Of a DNA stretch of 38,683 bases, positions 7,519 to 15,582 are shown one piece after another. The DNA lies in the NCBI GenBank assembly GCA_016873255.1, contig VGXR01000023.1, forward strand, positions 1 to 38,683. Reading direction: 5' to 3'. The position numbers were made by a program, and so were the translations under genes. Source of the DNA: Planctomycetota bacterium (GTDB taxonomy: Bacteria; Planctomycetota; Phycisphaerae; Phycisphaerales; SM1A02). Position 1 is the stretch's first letter. Each line of letters opens with the position of its first letter. The notes under the pieces were generated by a model. That model was not told the DNA's origin, did not search any database, and worked only from the letters and a program-made list of their open reading frames with translations.

Positions 7519-9924
7519 TCAGCGCGCTGCTGCGCCGTTGATCTCGCGCAGCCTGCGCGCCGCGTGAGCGCGCAGCTCGTTGGCGTCGTACTCGGCGGCG
7601 GAGAGCTCCGCGGCCTTGCGGCTGGCATCGGCCATGCGCTCCATCATGGCCTCGTCGGGGGTGCCGCCCATCATGTTGCCCATCGCCTCCTCGCTTGCTT
7701 CCGATCCCTTGATGAGCCGTGTAGCGATCGGGTCGAAGCCGGTGGTCAGCTTGTCCCAGGCGTCGGCGATCTCCACCTTGCGCTCGGCGGGCACGGACTC
7801 GTCGGCCATGGCCCGGTCGAAGGCCGATTCCGCCGCGTCCTGCGCGCGGTAGATCTCCGGGTACGACTGCCGCCGCACCGCGCGCCGGAACGCCGCGCCG
7901 TCGCGGTCGCCGAGCGCGCCGGCCACCGTCTCGAGGTCGGACGCCTGCTCCGCGCGGGCACGGCGGGCGCATTCGTCCGAGTCGCGCTTGTAGCGGGCCA
8001 TGGCTTCCTGGTACTTCGCCATGGAGTCCTCCGCCTGCGCGGACGCGTTGCTCATCTCCATCATGCGCTCCATCAGGCGCTCGGCGAGGCCGACGATCGC
8101 GTCGATCGAGGCGATCTTGCGCAGCCGCCAGTCGCCGAGCGCGGGAGCGGCCTTCTGGCGGGCCGCGGGAGAGAGCCGGTCCGTCGCGAGGTCGAGGTCG
8201 ACGTCGATCCATCGGTTGCCGCCGTAGCGCGAAAGCATCAGGAGCATCGCGCTCGACTCGATGGTTCGGCGCAGCGCGCGTCGCCCGCGCTCGGCATCGA
8301 TCGCGGGCTTCGCCACCGCGGGGAAGGCGGCCGCAACGGCATCGAACCACCGGTCCTCCGCCGCCGCGGCCCCGGCCATGAAGCGCTTGCGCGCCGCAAG
8401 AGCGTCGGTCCCGACCTTGGCGTCTCCGCCCTGCATGATCTTGCCGTAGGCCTCGCTTGCCTCGGCGCGTGCCGCCTCGGTCTGCGCGAGCACGTCGTTG
8501 GCCATGGTGTCCCAGAGCCCCTGCTGTGCCTCGGGAATGCCGAGGCGGTCGCGGATGGCGACCGTTTCGGCGTGGCGGAGCGACCGGAGCGCCATCACCT
8601 GCTGCATGGATTCCTCGCCGCCGAGCCGCTCGGCCGGTGCGGATTCCTCGGATGCGTCCTCACCGAGCGATGCAGCGGTCCGCGACCGGATGCGCTCCAT
8701 GGTCCCGGTCGCTCCGCCGTACGACGCAAAGCGGCTCGCGCGATCCTCGTCGGCATCGGCCTCGAGGCTCTCCGCTGCGGGCGCCCCGGCGTTTCCGAAG
8801 GCCTCCTCCCGCGAGACCTTCTCGGAGTAGTCCGGCTGTCCGATGGCCTCGGTCCCCGTGGACTTCGCCAGGTCCGCGAGGGCCGCGGCATCCAGCCCCT
8901 TGTACTGCTCGCCGATCTCGGCGCGCTCGGTCCAGTCGCCGGTATCCAGAATGCGCTGGTCGAGCGCCGCGCGTTCGGTCACCCACCGGTCGAAGCGCGC
9001 CTGGCCCTCCGCGCTCATGCGGTCGCCGATCTCCTGGCGCACTCGCGCCGACGGCACGGGCATCGGATAGATGTTGATGACCCACGCGGCCAGCGCGTGC
9101 CGGGCCGAGCGCAGCCATGACTCGCGGCCGGACTCGGGGAGGAGCTTCGCGATCTCGGTTACCGCTGCCAGCTGCGAGCGCTGGTAGATCCGCGACGGAT
9201 CGATGTCCGTCCAGTCGATGTCCTCGCCGACCCGCTGCGTCAGCTCCAGGTCCCGCGCGGCTTCCTCGGGGGTGCCGGTGCCCGTCCGCACGCGGGCCTC
9301 GCGCTCCAGCTCCTCGGTGGCCGCCTTGCTCCATGCACGCACGCGGTCATGCACGGACTTGCGGACCTGCGGGTCCGCGAGCAAGTCGTCCGGCACGCGC
9401 GGAAGCCGCAGCGGCGCAGACCAGACGAGTCCGAGGACCTCGGCGGCAGCGCGGCGACGACGGAGCATGGCCGCATCCTCGAGGGCGGGCTTGGCCGCCT
9501 CCGGCGCCGCTTCGCGCAGAGCGTTGAACAGCGTGGCCTCGGCCTCGCGCACCTGGGCCTGCGCGCGCCCGAGGCGTTCGATCGCAGCCGAGTAGGCGCG
9601 AAGGTCCTGCGCACCGGACTGCTGTTGGTCGTTCTGTGCAGCCTGTGCGGCAGCCTCGGCTGCACGCTTGGCCTGCGTCGCATCGCGCAGCTCGCCGTCG
9701 CGGAGCGCCTGCCACCGCTTGACGTAGGCGTCCATCGCCTTGCCGGCGGCAGCTCGGAACGTCTCGTCGGCTTCCAGCTTGGCGAGCAGGGCATCGAGCT
9801 GCGCACTGGTGACCGGCGGCGCGACGCCGTCGTCGCCCGAACCCCATTGCGCGCGCGCGGGGGCCGCGAGGAGGGCACAGAGAACGAACGAAAGGGCAAG
9901 GAATCGGCGATTGGTCAAACCCAT
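7519..9924 (-). CDS. Large exported helical protein of unknown function
   Basis: An 801-residue protein. The start at 9924 gives a clean signal peptide (MGLTNRRF, core LALSFVLCALLAA, PARA/Q) and has GGAGG nine bases upstream. The rest is almost wholly alpha-helical, rich in Ala, Glu, Arg and Met and in long amphipathic stretches such as RRRRAAAEVLGLVW and MERMMEMSNASAQAEDSMAK, so coiled-coil bundles are likely. No catalytic motif, beta domain, dockerin or PEP-CTERM tail was found, and no family is recognised. It would be a periplasmic or secreted structural or scaffold-like protein. It converges with the helicase (12 bp between stop codons) and appears to be monocistronic. Confidence 0.75.
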   Translation of the reverse strand: MGLTNRRFLALSFVLCALLAAPARAQWGSGDDGVAPPVTSAQLDALLAKLEADETFRAAAGKAMDAYVKRWQALRDGELRDATQAKRAAEAAAQAAQNDQQQSGAQDLRAYSAAIERLGRAQAQVREAEATLFNALREAAPEAAKPALEDAAMLRRRRAAAEVLGLVWSAPLRLPRVPDDLLADPQVRKSVHDRVRAWSKAATEELEREARVRTGTGTPEEAARDLELTQRVGEDIDWTDIDPSRIYQRSQLAAVTEIAKLLPESGRESWLRSARHALAAWVINIYPMPVPSARVRQEIGDRMSAEGQARFDRWVTERAALDQRILDTGDWTERAEIGEQYKGLDAAALADLAKSTGTEAIGQPDYSEKVSREEAFGNAGAPAAESLEADADEDRASRFASYGGATGTMERIRSRTAASLGEDASEESAPAERLGGEESMQQVMALRSLRHAETVAIRDRLGIPEAQQGLWDTMANDVLAQTEAARAEASEAYGKIMQGGDAKVGTDALAARKRFMAGAAAAEDRWFDAVAAAFPAVAKPAIDAERGRRALRRTIESSAMLLMLSRYGGNRWIDVDLDLATDRLSPAARQKAAPALGDWRLRKIASIDAIVGLAERLMERMMEMSNASAQAEDSMAKYQEAMARYKRDSDECARRARAEQASDLETVAGALGDRDGAAFRRAVRRQSYPEIYRAQDAAESAFDRAMADESVPAERKVEIADAWDKLTTGFDPIATRLIKGSEASEEAMGNMMGGTPDEAMMERMADASRKAAELSAAEYDANELRAHAARRLREINGAAAR

Positions 9925-10248
9925 GGGCGTGTTCCTCCAGAAAATCCAGTGTAGCCATGGGGTGTCAGCTTGCGGTTTCCCGCAACCGGAGCTCCCGGCC
10001 GGCGGAGCCCGTTCCGCTTCAGTCGATGGACCGGAGTTCATCGGTGGCCAGGGCCACCCCTTCGTCCGGCCGATCCAGGATCGCGAACGGGTCGAAACCC
10101 AAGCGCTGAGTCGGCGATGGCGGGTATCGACACTGCCGACGGTCGCGCGCTTCGGGACCGAATCGGCCGCGGGGATCGCGTCTCCGTCACCCGGGGCTCG
10201 GCCCCCGGCTGCCGGCGCCAAGCGCCGGGCGAAGGCCGTCGCATTCCG
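9925..10248 (-). other. Gene-poor stretch with a possible 3' relic
   Basis: Between the exported helical protein and the DoxX-like gene. No start-to-stop gene is seen. One minus-strand frame is open from about 10186 to a TGA at 10021-10019 and ends with GFDPFAILDRPDEGVALATD then ELRSID. That tail looks coding (third codon positions mostly G or C, balanced composition) but has no start codon, so it may be the 3' remnant of a lost gene. It matches nothing else in this window. The promoter and GGAGG ribosome site of the gene at 7519-9924 must also lie here. Confidence 0.3.
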
Positions 10249-10623
10249 TCACGCGCGCGCTATCACGCAGATCGCCGCGCTCATGGCGAGCATGAGCGAA
10301 GCCGGCACGAACTTGCTCACCGGATCGCCGACCTTCAGGTGCATGGCGACCGCGCCGAGCATCAGCAGGGCCACCACTGCCGCGGCAGGCATCACGACCG
10401 GCGCATACCAGAGGCCGACGAGGAGCAGCACGCCGCAGGCGATCTTGAGGCCGCCGACGATGTAGAACATCGGCGCCGGGAGCCCGTAGGCCGCGAACTC
10501 CTCCTTGAGGTTCTTGGCATCGCCACCGCGATAGGCCGTCGCGCTCTGGCGACGCAGGAGCCACACGTTCAGAAGGCCAAGGCCGACGACGACTTGGAGC
10601 GCGAGGCCGATCCAGTCCTGCAT
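10249..10623 (-). CDS. DoxX-like small membrane protein (copy 2)
   Basis: A 124-residue paralogue of the protein at 3272-3646, sharing [29 protein letters not shown] and GAVAMHLKV, with four membrane segments in the same places. The ATG at 10623 aligns with the start of copy 1; a GTG at 10632 would add three residues. It is transcribed away from the DoxX-like gene at 10676-11035, with 52 bp between the two starts, so both promoters must overlap there. Function unknown beyond the DoxX-like membrane fold. Confidence 0.8.
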   Translation of the reverse strand: MQDWIGLALQVVVGLGLLNVWLLRRQSATAYRGGDAKNLKEEFAAYGLPAPMFYIVGGLKIACGVLLLVGLWYAPVVMPAAAVVALLMLGAVAMHLKVGDPVSKFVPASLMLAMSAAICVIARA

Positions 10624-10675
10624 TCCCGGCACGATATCCGGTGGCGATGATCGCTGCCTCGCCTAACCTTCCGGC

Positions 10676-11035
10676 TTGCCGTCCTCGCTGCCAATCGCCT
10701 TCGAAGCCGCCCGTGCAGCCTCGGTCCTCGCGTTCCTCGGCTACGGCGTTGCCTGCCTGTTCAGCCGGCACATGGATGCCGAGTTCAAGCGCTACGGCCT
10801 GGCACGCTTCCGTCGCCTCGTCGGCGCCCTCGAGTGCCTTGGCGCGCTCGGGCTGCTGGCGGGCCAGTTCAGCCACCCGGTGCTCGTCATGGCCGCCGCG
10901 GGCCTCGCGCTCCTGATGATCTTGGCCGTCTTCACGCGTGTCCGCGTCGGGGATCCCCTGGTGCAGGTGCTGCCGGCGATCGCGCTCCTGTGCCTGAATG
11001 CGTTCGTGCTCGGTGTCGCGCTCACGCGCTCGTAG
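10676..11035 (+). CDS. DoxX-like membrane protein, divergent partner of 10249-10623
   Basis: A 119-residue protein starting with TTG. Four hydrophobic segments (near residues 10-28, 48-62, 68-84 and 97-115) surround the charged loop SRHMDAEFKRYGLARFRR. The pattern LECLGALGLLAGQFSHPVLV resembles the second and third helices of DoxX-like proteins. The pair with the gene at 10249-10623 is a divergent unit; the same unit is present in inverted orientation at 3.1-3.6 kb, but there this gene is reduced to a relic. A relic of the CIA30-fasciclin gene begins 20 bp downstream. Function unknown. Confidence 0.65.
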   Translation: MPSSLPIAFEAARAASVLAFLGYGVACLFSRHMDAEFKRYGLARFRRLVGALECLGALGLLAGQFSHPVLVMAAAGLALLMILAVFTRVRVGDPLVQVLPAIALLCLNAFVLGVALTRS

Positions 11036-11054
11036 GCGCGGCCGGCGCGGATTT

Positions 11055-11510
11055 CGGCGTCTTCCGGCCCCCGCGGCCTGATCCTGCGCGCGAAGGGCGA
11101 CGGGCGAACTTGTCAGCGGGGCATCCGGTCCCATCGGCAAGGCGAGCCTCGCCACGCTCCTTGGACCTGCCAGGGCCGCCGGGATCGAACTGTCGAAGGA
11201 CGCAAAAGTCAGGGCCCTCGCGCCGACCACCAACGCGGCGAACGGGATCATCCATGCGATCGTCCGCATGCTGCCCGCCCCCAGCCAGGCCTCCGCATCG
11301 ACTGCCTCCACGCCGCTGCAGCAGGCTGCGCGGGCTGCCGAGATCCCGGAACTCGCGGTCGAGCGAGGCGCTCCGCGCTCCTCTGCCGGTGACGAGGAGT
11401 CGTGTGCCGCGATGTCCGAACGTGCGTTCGGCTCGGTGGTGCTGCTCGGCAAGGACGCCATCGGCGAGGATTCCTGCAAGCTCGGCAGGATGGCCCATCC
11501 GATGAAGCCG
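11055..11510 (+). pseudogene. Shortened relic of the CIA30-fasciclin gene
   Basis: Four pieces of the intact protein at 4072-5787 survive here with the middle missing. About 11057-11125 reads GLILRAKGDGRT (intact GLTLRVKGDGRT, CIA30 domain). After a frame change, about 11128-11225 reads ATLLGPARAAGIELSKDAKV, the start of the first fasciclin domain. This jumps directly to ANGIIHAIVRMLP, the end of the second fasciclin domain (intact ANGIIHVIDRVLP). The helical tail follows, with AGDEESCAAM for AGDEASCAEM. So most of the CIA30 domain, nearly all of the first fasciclin domain and most of the second are deleted. No start codon, signal peptide or single open frame remains. It lies on the same strand as, and right after, the DoxX-like gene at 10676-11035. 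Confidence 0.85.
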
Positions 11511-11550
11511 TTGGATGGACGAATGCATCGTCCGGAGCGCCAGCAAAGGG

Positions 11551-11582
11551 CCGCGGCCCCGCCGGTGAGGGCGGGGCCGCGG
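11551..11582 (-). terminator. Strong hairpin after the double-fasciclin gene
   Basis: CCGCGGCCCCGCC (11551-11563) pairs perfectly with GGCGGGGCCGCGG (11570-11582) around a six-base loop. It lies 45 bp past the stop of the minus-strand fasciclin gene at 11627-12571, and on that strand it is followed by CCCTTTGC, a weak T tract. An intrinsic terminator for that gene is the simplest reading; it would also block read-through from the relic on the plus strand. Confidence 0.7.
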
Positions 11583-11626
11583 CGGTTGCCTTCAGGCCGG
11601 AGCGTCGACCGCTCCGGAAAGCGCCG

Positions 11627-12571
11627 TCACTCCTTCTTGGCAGGCGGCAGGATCACGGTGTCGATGACATGGATGACGCCGTTGGACGCCTGCACATCCG
11701 CGGCCACCACGGTTGCGCCGTCGACCATCGCCTTGCCGTCAACGACCTTGACGGCCGCTGGCCGCCCGAGCACCGTCGGCACCGAGGTCATCGTCACCAG
11801 GGAGTCGCTGTACACGGCCTTGCCGGCGACGACGTGGTAGGTGAGGATGTCAGCGAGCTGCTGCTTGTTCTCAGGCTTCAGGAGCATCTCCAGGGTGCCG
11901 GCAGGCAGCTTTGCGAACGCCGCATCGGTGGGCGCAAAGACCGTGAACGGCCCCTTCCCCGACAGCGTTTCCGCAAGACCGGCTGCCTTGACGGCAGCGA
12001 CCAGCGTGTTGAAGGAGCCGTTCTTCGCCGCGACATCGACGACGGTCCCGTCGACCGGCAGGATCACGCGGTCGATCACATGGATGACGCCGTTTGAGCA
12101 CGCGATGTCCGTGGCCACGACATCGGCCCCGTCGACCTTGACCTTGCCGCCGTCCACGCCGATCTTGACGCGCTGACCGTTGGCGGTGCCCGCGCTCTGC
12201 AGCTTGACGACATCCGCTGCCTTCACCGTGCCCGGCACCACGTGGTAGGTGAGGATCGCGGCCAGCTTGCCCTTGTTCTCAGGCTTGAGGAGCATCTCCA
12301 GCGTGCCGGCGGGCAGCTTGGCGAAGGCCTCGTCGGAGGGGGCGAACACGGTGAACGGCCCGGGGCCGCTGAGCGTGTCCACGAGGCCGGCTGCCTGCAC
12401 GGCGGCAACCAGGGTCTTGAAGTTGCCGGCCGCGATGGCGGTCTGCACGATGTTTGACGTGGCGGCCGGCGCCTTGCCGGCGGGCGGCGTGGCCTCAGCG
12501 TACTGCGACGCGGCCAGGGCGGCGGAGGGATCGACGGACAGTGCGAGCGATGCAACGAGTGCGGTGAGCAT
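11627..12571 (-). CDS. Exported protein with two fasciclin (FAS1) domains
   Basis: A 314-residue exported protein. Its start (ATG at 12571) has AAGGA five bases upstream and opens a signal peptide ([20 protein letters not shown]). Two FAS1 domains fill the rest: residues about 38-175 and 177-312. Each has the FAS1 H1 motif ([20 protein letters not shown] and [20 protein letters not shown]), the central LTYHVVPG / LTYHVVAG and the H2-like [13 protein letters not shown]. The two domains are much alike, from an internal duplication. FAS1 proteins act in adhesion or surface binding; no anchor is visible, so the product is probably secreted or periplasmic. It is only distantly related to the CIA30-fasciclin protein. 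Confidence 0.93.
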   Translation of the reverse strand: MLTALVASLALSVDPSAALAASQYAEATPPAGKAPAATSNIVQTAIAAGNFKTLVAAVQAAGLVDTLSGPGPFTVFAPSDEAFAKLPAGTLEMLLKPENKGKLAAILTYHVVPGTVKAADVVKLQSAGTANGQRVKIGVDGGKVKVDGADVVATDIACSNGVIHVIDRVILPVDGTVVDVAAKNGSFNTLVAAVKAAGLAETLSGKGPFTVFAPTDAAFAKLPAGTLEMLLKPENKQQLADILTYHVVAGKAVYSDSLVTMTSVPTVLGRPAAVKVVDGKAMVDGATVVAADVQASNGVIHVIDTVILPPAKKE

Positions 12572-13347
12572 GAGAATCCTTCGCGGAAGGTGCGGGCCGA
12601 GGGACAGCACTTGAGGGCACCTGCCTCGGCCGGCGGGACATGGGTGACAGGAACAACGGGACGCGGCGACGATTCGCCAGTTGCGGTTGCTTCGCCGGTC
12701 AGCGGGGCTCGGATTCACCCGGGACTGTCGATCGCATTCGGAACCCCCGTGGCCTGCGGATATGGCTGAAACTCTCTGCTCTTCTCGGTCGTCCGGAACC
12801 TGACCGCATGAGTTGCCGGGCGGCGCCCCCAGCAACTCACGGGACGATGTTTCCGGCACCCATCGAGGGCACCCTGCGCGATGCCTGTCGAACCGGTCCC
12901 GGCTTGACCCACCGCTGTCGGGGTCTTCACGCCCGCCACGCCGGCGGTGGCCGACCGCGCGAACATGCGTCCGACCTGTTTCGGCGCACCGACCGACCAC
13001 GCGCGCGACACAGCCGCCGTCGAACGCCTCGGGCGCGTTTTGCTTTCGGGGGAGTCTCGCCCGGGCTCAAGCCCCTTCTTCGGCCTTGACTTGGATAATC
13101 CGCACCACGAAAGATTCCCTTTCCCCCTTTTAGGTAAGGCATTTGCCGCCCCTTTCTCGCTTCTCGGCATGGGGTTCGGCATCGCCCCCAGCAGCGTGCC
13201 GGAGCGCGCATCGCAAGACGAGTTCGACTGCCTTGGTCTTGGCGAACAATCCCGGGTGACGGGTTGCTCGCCGACGGGATCGGCGGTGACGCACCTGCAC
13301 GCGGAGTGTGGGCAATCAAGCGGGGCCTCGCCCCAGGAGCTTTGGAA
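12572..13347. other. 776-bp region without a convincing gene
   Basis: Between the divergent fasciclin gene and the first PEP-CTERM-like gene. Open frames exist on both strands, but they are Arg/Pro-rich, lack ribosome sites and resemble nothing, as expected of random high-GC sequence. The part at about 13081-13150 is poorer in GC (pyrimidine runs CCCTTTCCCCCTTTTAGG) and contains TTGACTTGGATAAT, so a promoter may lie there. A hairpin or a small RNA could not be identified with confidence. Confidence 0.4.
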
Positions 13348-14228
13348 ATGCGTACTTGCTTGACACTGATTTTGGCTGCGGTGGCCCCTGCGGCCATCAC
13401 GGGATTTACGTGCACAGCCGCGATTCTCACCGGCGATCCGACGACCACCGTCGGCGTTGTGTTGCACCCGGTTGGCAACGCCCTGCAGTCCACCGGTGTG
13501 ATCTGGGCCGGTGGCAGTACGACGCGTAGCGTCTCTTTCTACTCCGGAGTGTTCGTTCATAGTTCCTCCGACACGGCGACTGCTACGTTTGGCAATGGAC
13601 CTAGCGTCGGCGGAGACGGATGGGAGGTGGGTGACCGCGTCGTGGCGTTCGGCTCGAAGGTGAACAACGGCCATGAGGCGGGCTGGCTTTACGGAGAGAC
13701 CGCCATCATGATGAATCCGGGCGGTGCCGGTACCTACACTGCGGCGGAGTTTGTCGGGGGCCCCTCGTCGCCGCCGCTCGGTTTTTCCAACTCCGTGAAC
13801 GGTGACTTCGCGCTGCAAGCAACTGCCAACTCCGGCAACCAGTCACGCGTCACGCAGTTCCTCTTTGCTGCCCCAGTCGGCACCGTTTATCCGTTGCAGG
13901 CTGGTGGCTCCCAGACTGGCTCGCTTTTGGCAAATCCCTTCCGTTCGTACCGCGTGCTGGCGGCCCCCGGATTGCCGGGTGCCGGAACTCCCAGATCGCC
14001 TCGCAGATCTTCCTGCTCAACACGACCTTCCTTGCGCGCGCGGGTTTGATGTACGGATTCTCCGCGAACGTGATCGGGGGCACGATTGGCAAGATGCAGA
14101 TCACTTTGGGGGGAAGCGGCAACAGCAACAGCACAGACGTCATCATGTCGAATGTCCTGGTCCCCGCACCCGGTGCGGTGGCGCTCCTGGGCATGGCAGG
14201 CCTCGTCGGCTCGCGCCGCCGCCGCTGA
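13348..14228 (+). CDS. Exported PEP-CTERM-like protein, frameshifted near 13966
   Basis: The reading starts at 13348 with AGGAG eight bases upstream and a signal peptide (MRTCLTLILAAVAPAAITGF). It proceeds through a beta-rich domain of unknown family (GDGWEVGDRVVAFGSKVNNG, TGSLLANPFRSYRVLAAP). As sequenced, this frame then turns into Arg/Ser-rich text and stops at 14049. If one C is added to the run of five at 13964-13968, it joins a frame that reads CRNSQIASQIFLLNTTFLAR and ends at 14228 with VPAPGAVALLGMAGLVGSRR and two more Arg, a PEP-CTERM-like sorting tail. So the gene is about 293 codons with a single-base deletion, real or a sequencing error. Function unknown; exported and probably surface-anchored if intact. 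Confidence 0.75.
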
Positions 14229-14840
14229 CCCTCACTTCGCGCATCCCCGCCGGCTCCTGGCCGGCGACCACACCTCTCGCCGTGTCGCCTCCGGGCGGCG
14301 CGAGCAGCAGTCCGGAGTGAACGCCCCGGCCTCACGGCCGGGGCGTTCGCGTTTTGCCGGGCGCGGACGCGCTTTCGCGGCAGGGGGTTGCGTGCGCGAT
14401 GGGCTCTCGCGGTGGGCCAACGGAGTGGCGTGGCCGAGTGTCTGGCCGACCGTGGCTCAGGCCTCGCCAAGTTGTCTCTTCGGGCATCGAGAGACGGTTC
14501 CGCGGTCGGGTGTCTCTGGTGAACGCTCTCGGCGTGTTGATGTCTCTGGGGTCATGACCGCGGATTTTGGGGGGGCGGTTGCCCGGCTTGCGCTCGCAGG
14601 CGCTGCGGGAGACGGCCACGGCACCCCGCGTGGAACGCTGGAAACGGGCTTGCGATGGCGAAATCGCAAAATATTGCAACCATCGCGAGACGCGGAGCGG
14701 GGGGATCGCGCTTCTAAGGGTGGATCGCGGTGCATCGCACCCGGCAGTGTGCTGGTGCTGGCATCGCAGGACACCGAATGTTCAGTTCGACGCGGTGTTC
14801 GAAGTCGTTTTGTGGACTCAAGAATATAGGACCCAATACC
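14229..14840. other. 612-bp intergenic region
   Basis: Directly after the stop is a diverged version of the 3' module shared with the next two genes, including the inverted repeat CGCCGG / CCGGCG near 14249-14268. It is followed by a strong terminator (separate entry). The segment 14430-14460 (CGTGGCCGAGTGTCTGGCC) recurs at 19390-19420 with few changes. The last 100 bp must hold the promoter of the gene at 14841; AATATAGGA lies 12-20 bases before its start. No gene is seen. Confidence 0.4.
14319..14348 (+). terminator. Intrinsic terminator-like hairpin
   Basis: GAACGCCCCGGCC (14319-14331) pairs perfectly over 13 bp with GGCCGGGGCGTTC (14336-14348) around TCAC, and is followed by GCGTTTTG. 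It lies 90 bp after the stop of the frameshifted PEP-CTERM-like gene and would end its transcript. Confidence 0.8.
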
Positions 14841-15482
14841 ATGTCGCACCTTTTGTTCCGCCAGCTCTCGGTCCGTTGCTCCTCGCTCATCTCCGTGGCC
14901 CTCGTCGCAGTGTCCTTGGCCGGGGCCACCTCGGCCAATGCCTCGATCACCCAGGTAACCATCAACGCAACCGTCACACCTAACACGAGCTACACCATGA
15001 CGATCTCCGAGGGTGGAAACGCCTACACGTGGGAAATCGGGATAGTGACAACTGGTCAGTTCGGCAGCTATTCGTTCTTCACGCCCACGAGCGTGCACAC
15101 CGGCGTTGCCGCAACAGTCTTGCAGCCGCTTAAGGCCAAGAGATTCGTCTTCCAGGAAGGCATCGGTCAAGCGGACTTCTTCAGCACGTACCCGACCGGC
15201 ACAGGCAGCTCAACCGAGAACATGCTTCTGCACAACTACGGCAACGGCACGGGCAACTTCTCGTCGTTCGGCGTCAACCAGTACGCGGGCTTCTCTTTCG
15301 GCACTGGGCTGAACACCTTCTTCGGCTGGGCGAGCTTCACCATGTCCGGGCCGAACTCGGTCACCCTGAACGACATTGCCTACACCCAGGGCACGATCGG
15401 CGCCGGGATGCTCATCCCCGCCCCGGGCGCAGTGGCGCTCCTTGGCCTCGCGGGTGCCGCGGGCACGCGTCGTCGCCGCTGA
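14841..15482 (+). CDS. Exported PEP-CTERM-like protein
   Basis: A 213-residue protein. The ATG at 14841 opens a signal peptide (MSHLLFRQLS, then SLISVALVAVSLAGATSANA). Residues about 36-185 are a beta-rich domain with FGVNQYAGFSFGTG and then FFGWASFTMSGPNSVTLNDI; an FGW-strand followed by a V-T-L strand is common in single-domain PEP-CTERM proteins. The C-terminus, IPAPGAVALLGLAGAAGTRR plus Arg-Arg, is a PEP-CTERM-like signal: short motif, hydrophobic helix, basic end. In organisms with an exosortase such a tail is cut and the protein is sorted to the surface or matrix; no exosortase is in this window. Ligand and function unknown. Confidence 0.8.
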   Translation: MSHLLFRQLSVRCSSLISVALVAVSLAGATSANASITQVTINATVTPNTSYTMTISEGGNAYTWEIGIVTTGQFGSYSFFTPTSVHTGVAATVLQPLKAKRFVFQEGIGQADFFSTYPTGTGSSTENMLLHNYGNGTGNFSSFGVNQYAGFSFGTGLNTFFGWASFTMSGPNSVTLNDIAYTQGTIGAGMLIPAPGAVALLGLAGAAGTRRRR

Positions 15483-15533
15483 GGTTCACCTCGTGCATTG
15501 ACGCCGGCCTCGGCCGGCGGCCAGACTCCTCGC
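15417..15533 (+). repeat. Shared 3'-end module, copy 1 (partner 16621-16737)
   Basis: These 117 bp cover the PEP-CTERM-like tail codons, the stop codon and 51 bp beyond. They match 16621-16737 without gaps at about 108 of 117 positions by eye. The non-coding part is as well kept as the coding part and includes the inverted repeat CGCCGGCC / GGCCGGCG at 15502-15519. Confidence 0.9.
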
Positions 15534-15558
15534 CGTGCCGCTTTCGGGCGGCACGGCG
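15531..15558 (+). terminator. Hairpin between two PEP-CTERM-like genes
   Basis: CGCCGTGCCGC (15531-15541) pairs perfectly with GCGGCACGGCG (15548-15558) around TTTCGG, followed by ATTTCC. It begins 48 bp after the stop at 15482 and ends 25 bp before the next start, so it may separate the two transcripts or attenuate read-through into the propeller gene. Confidence 0.65.
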
Positions 15559-15582
15559 ATTTCCGCTCCAGAAGGATTTCCA

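Noticed and set aside
12715-13818. Minus-strand open frame across the gap and into the PEP-CTERM-like gene
   Set aside because: No ribosome site or recognisable sequence, and it overlaps a better supported gene on the other strand.
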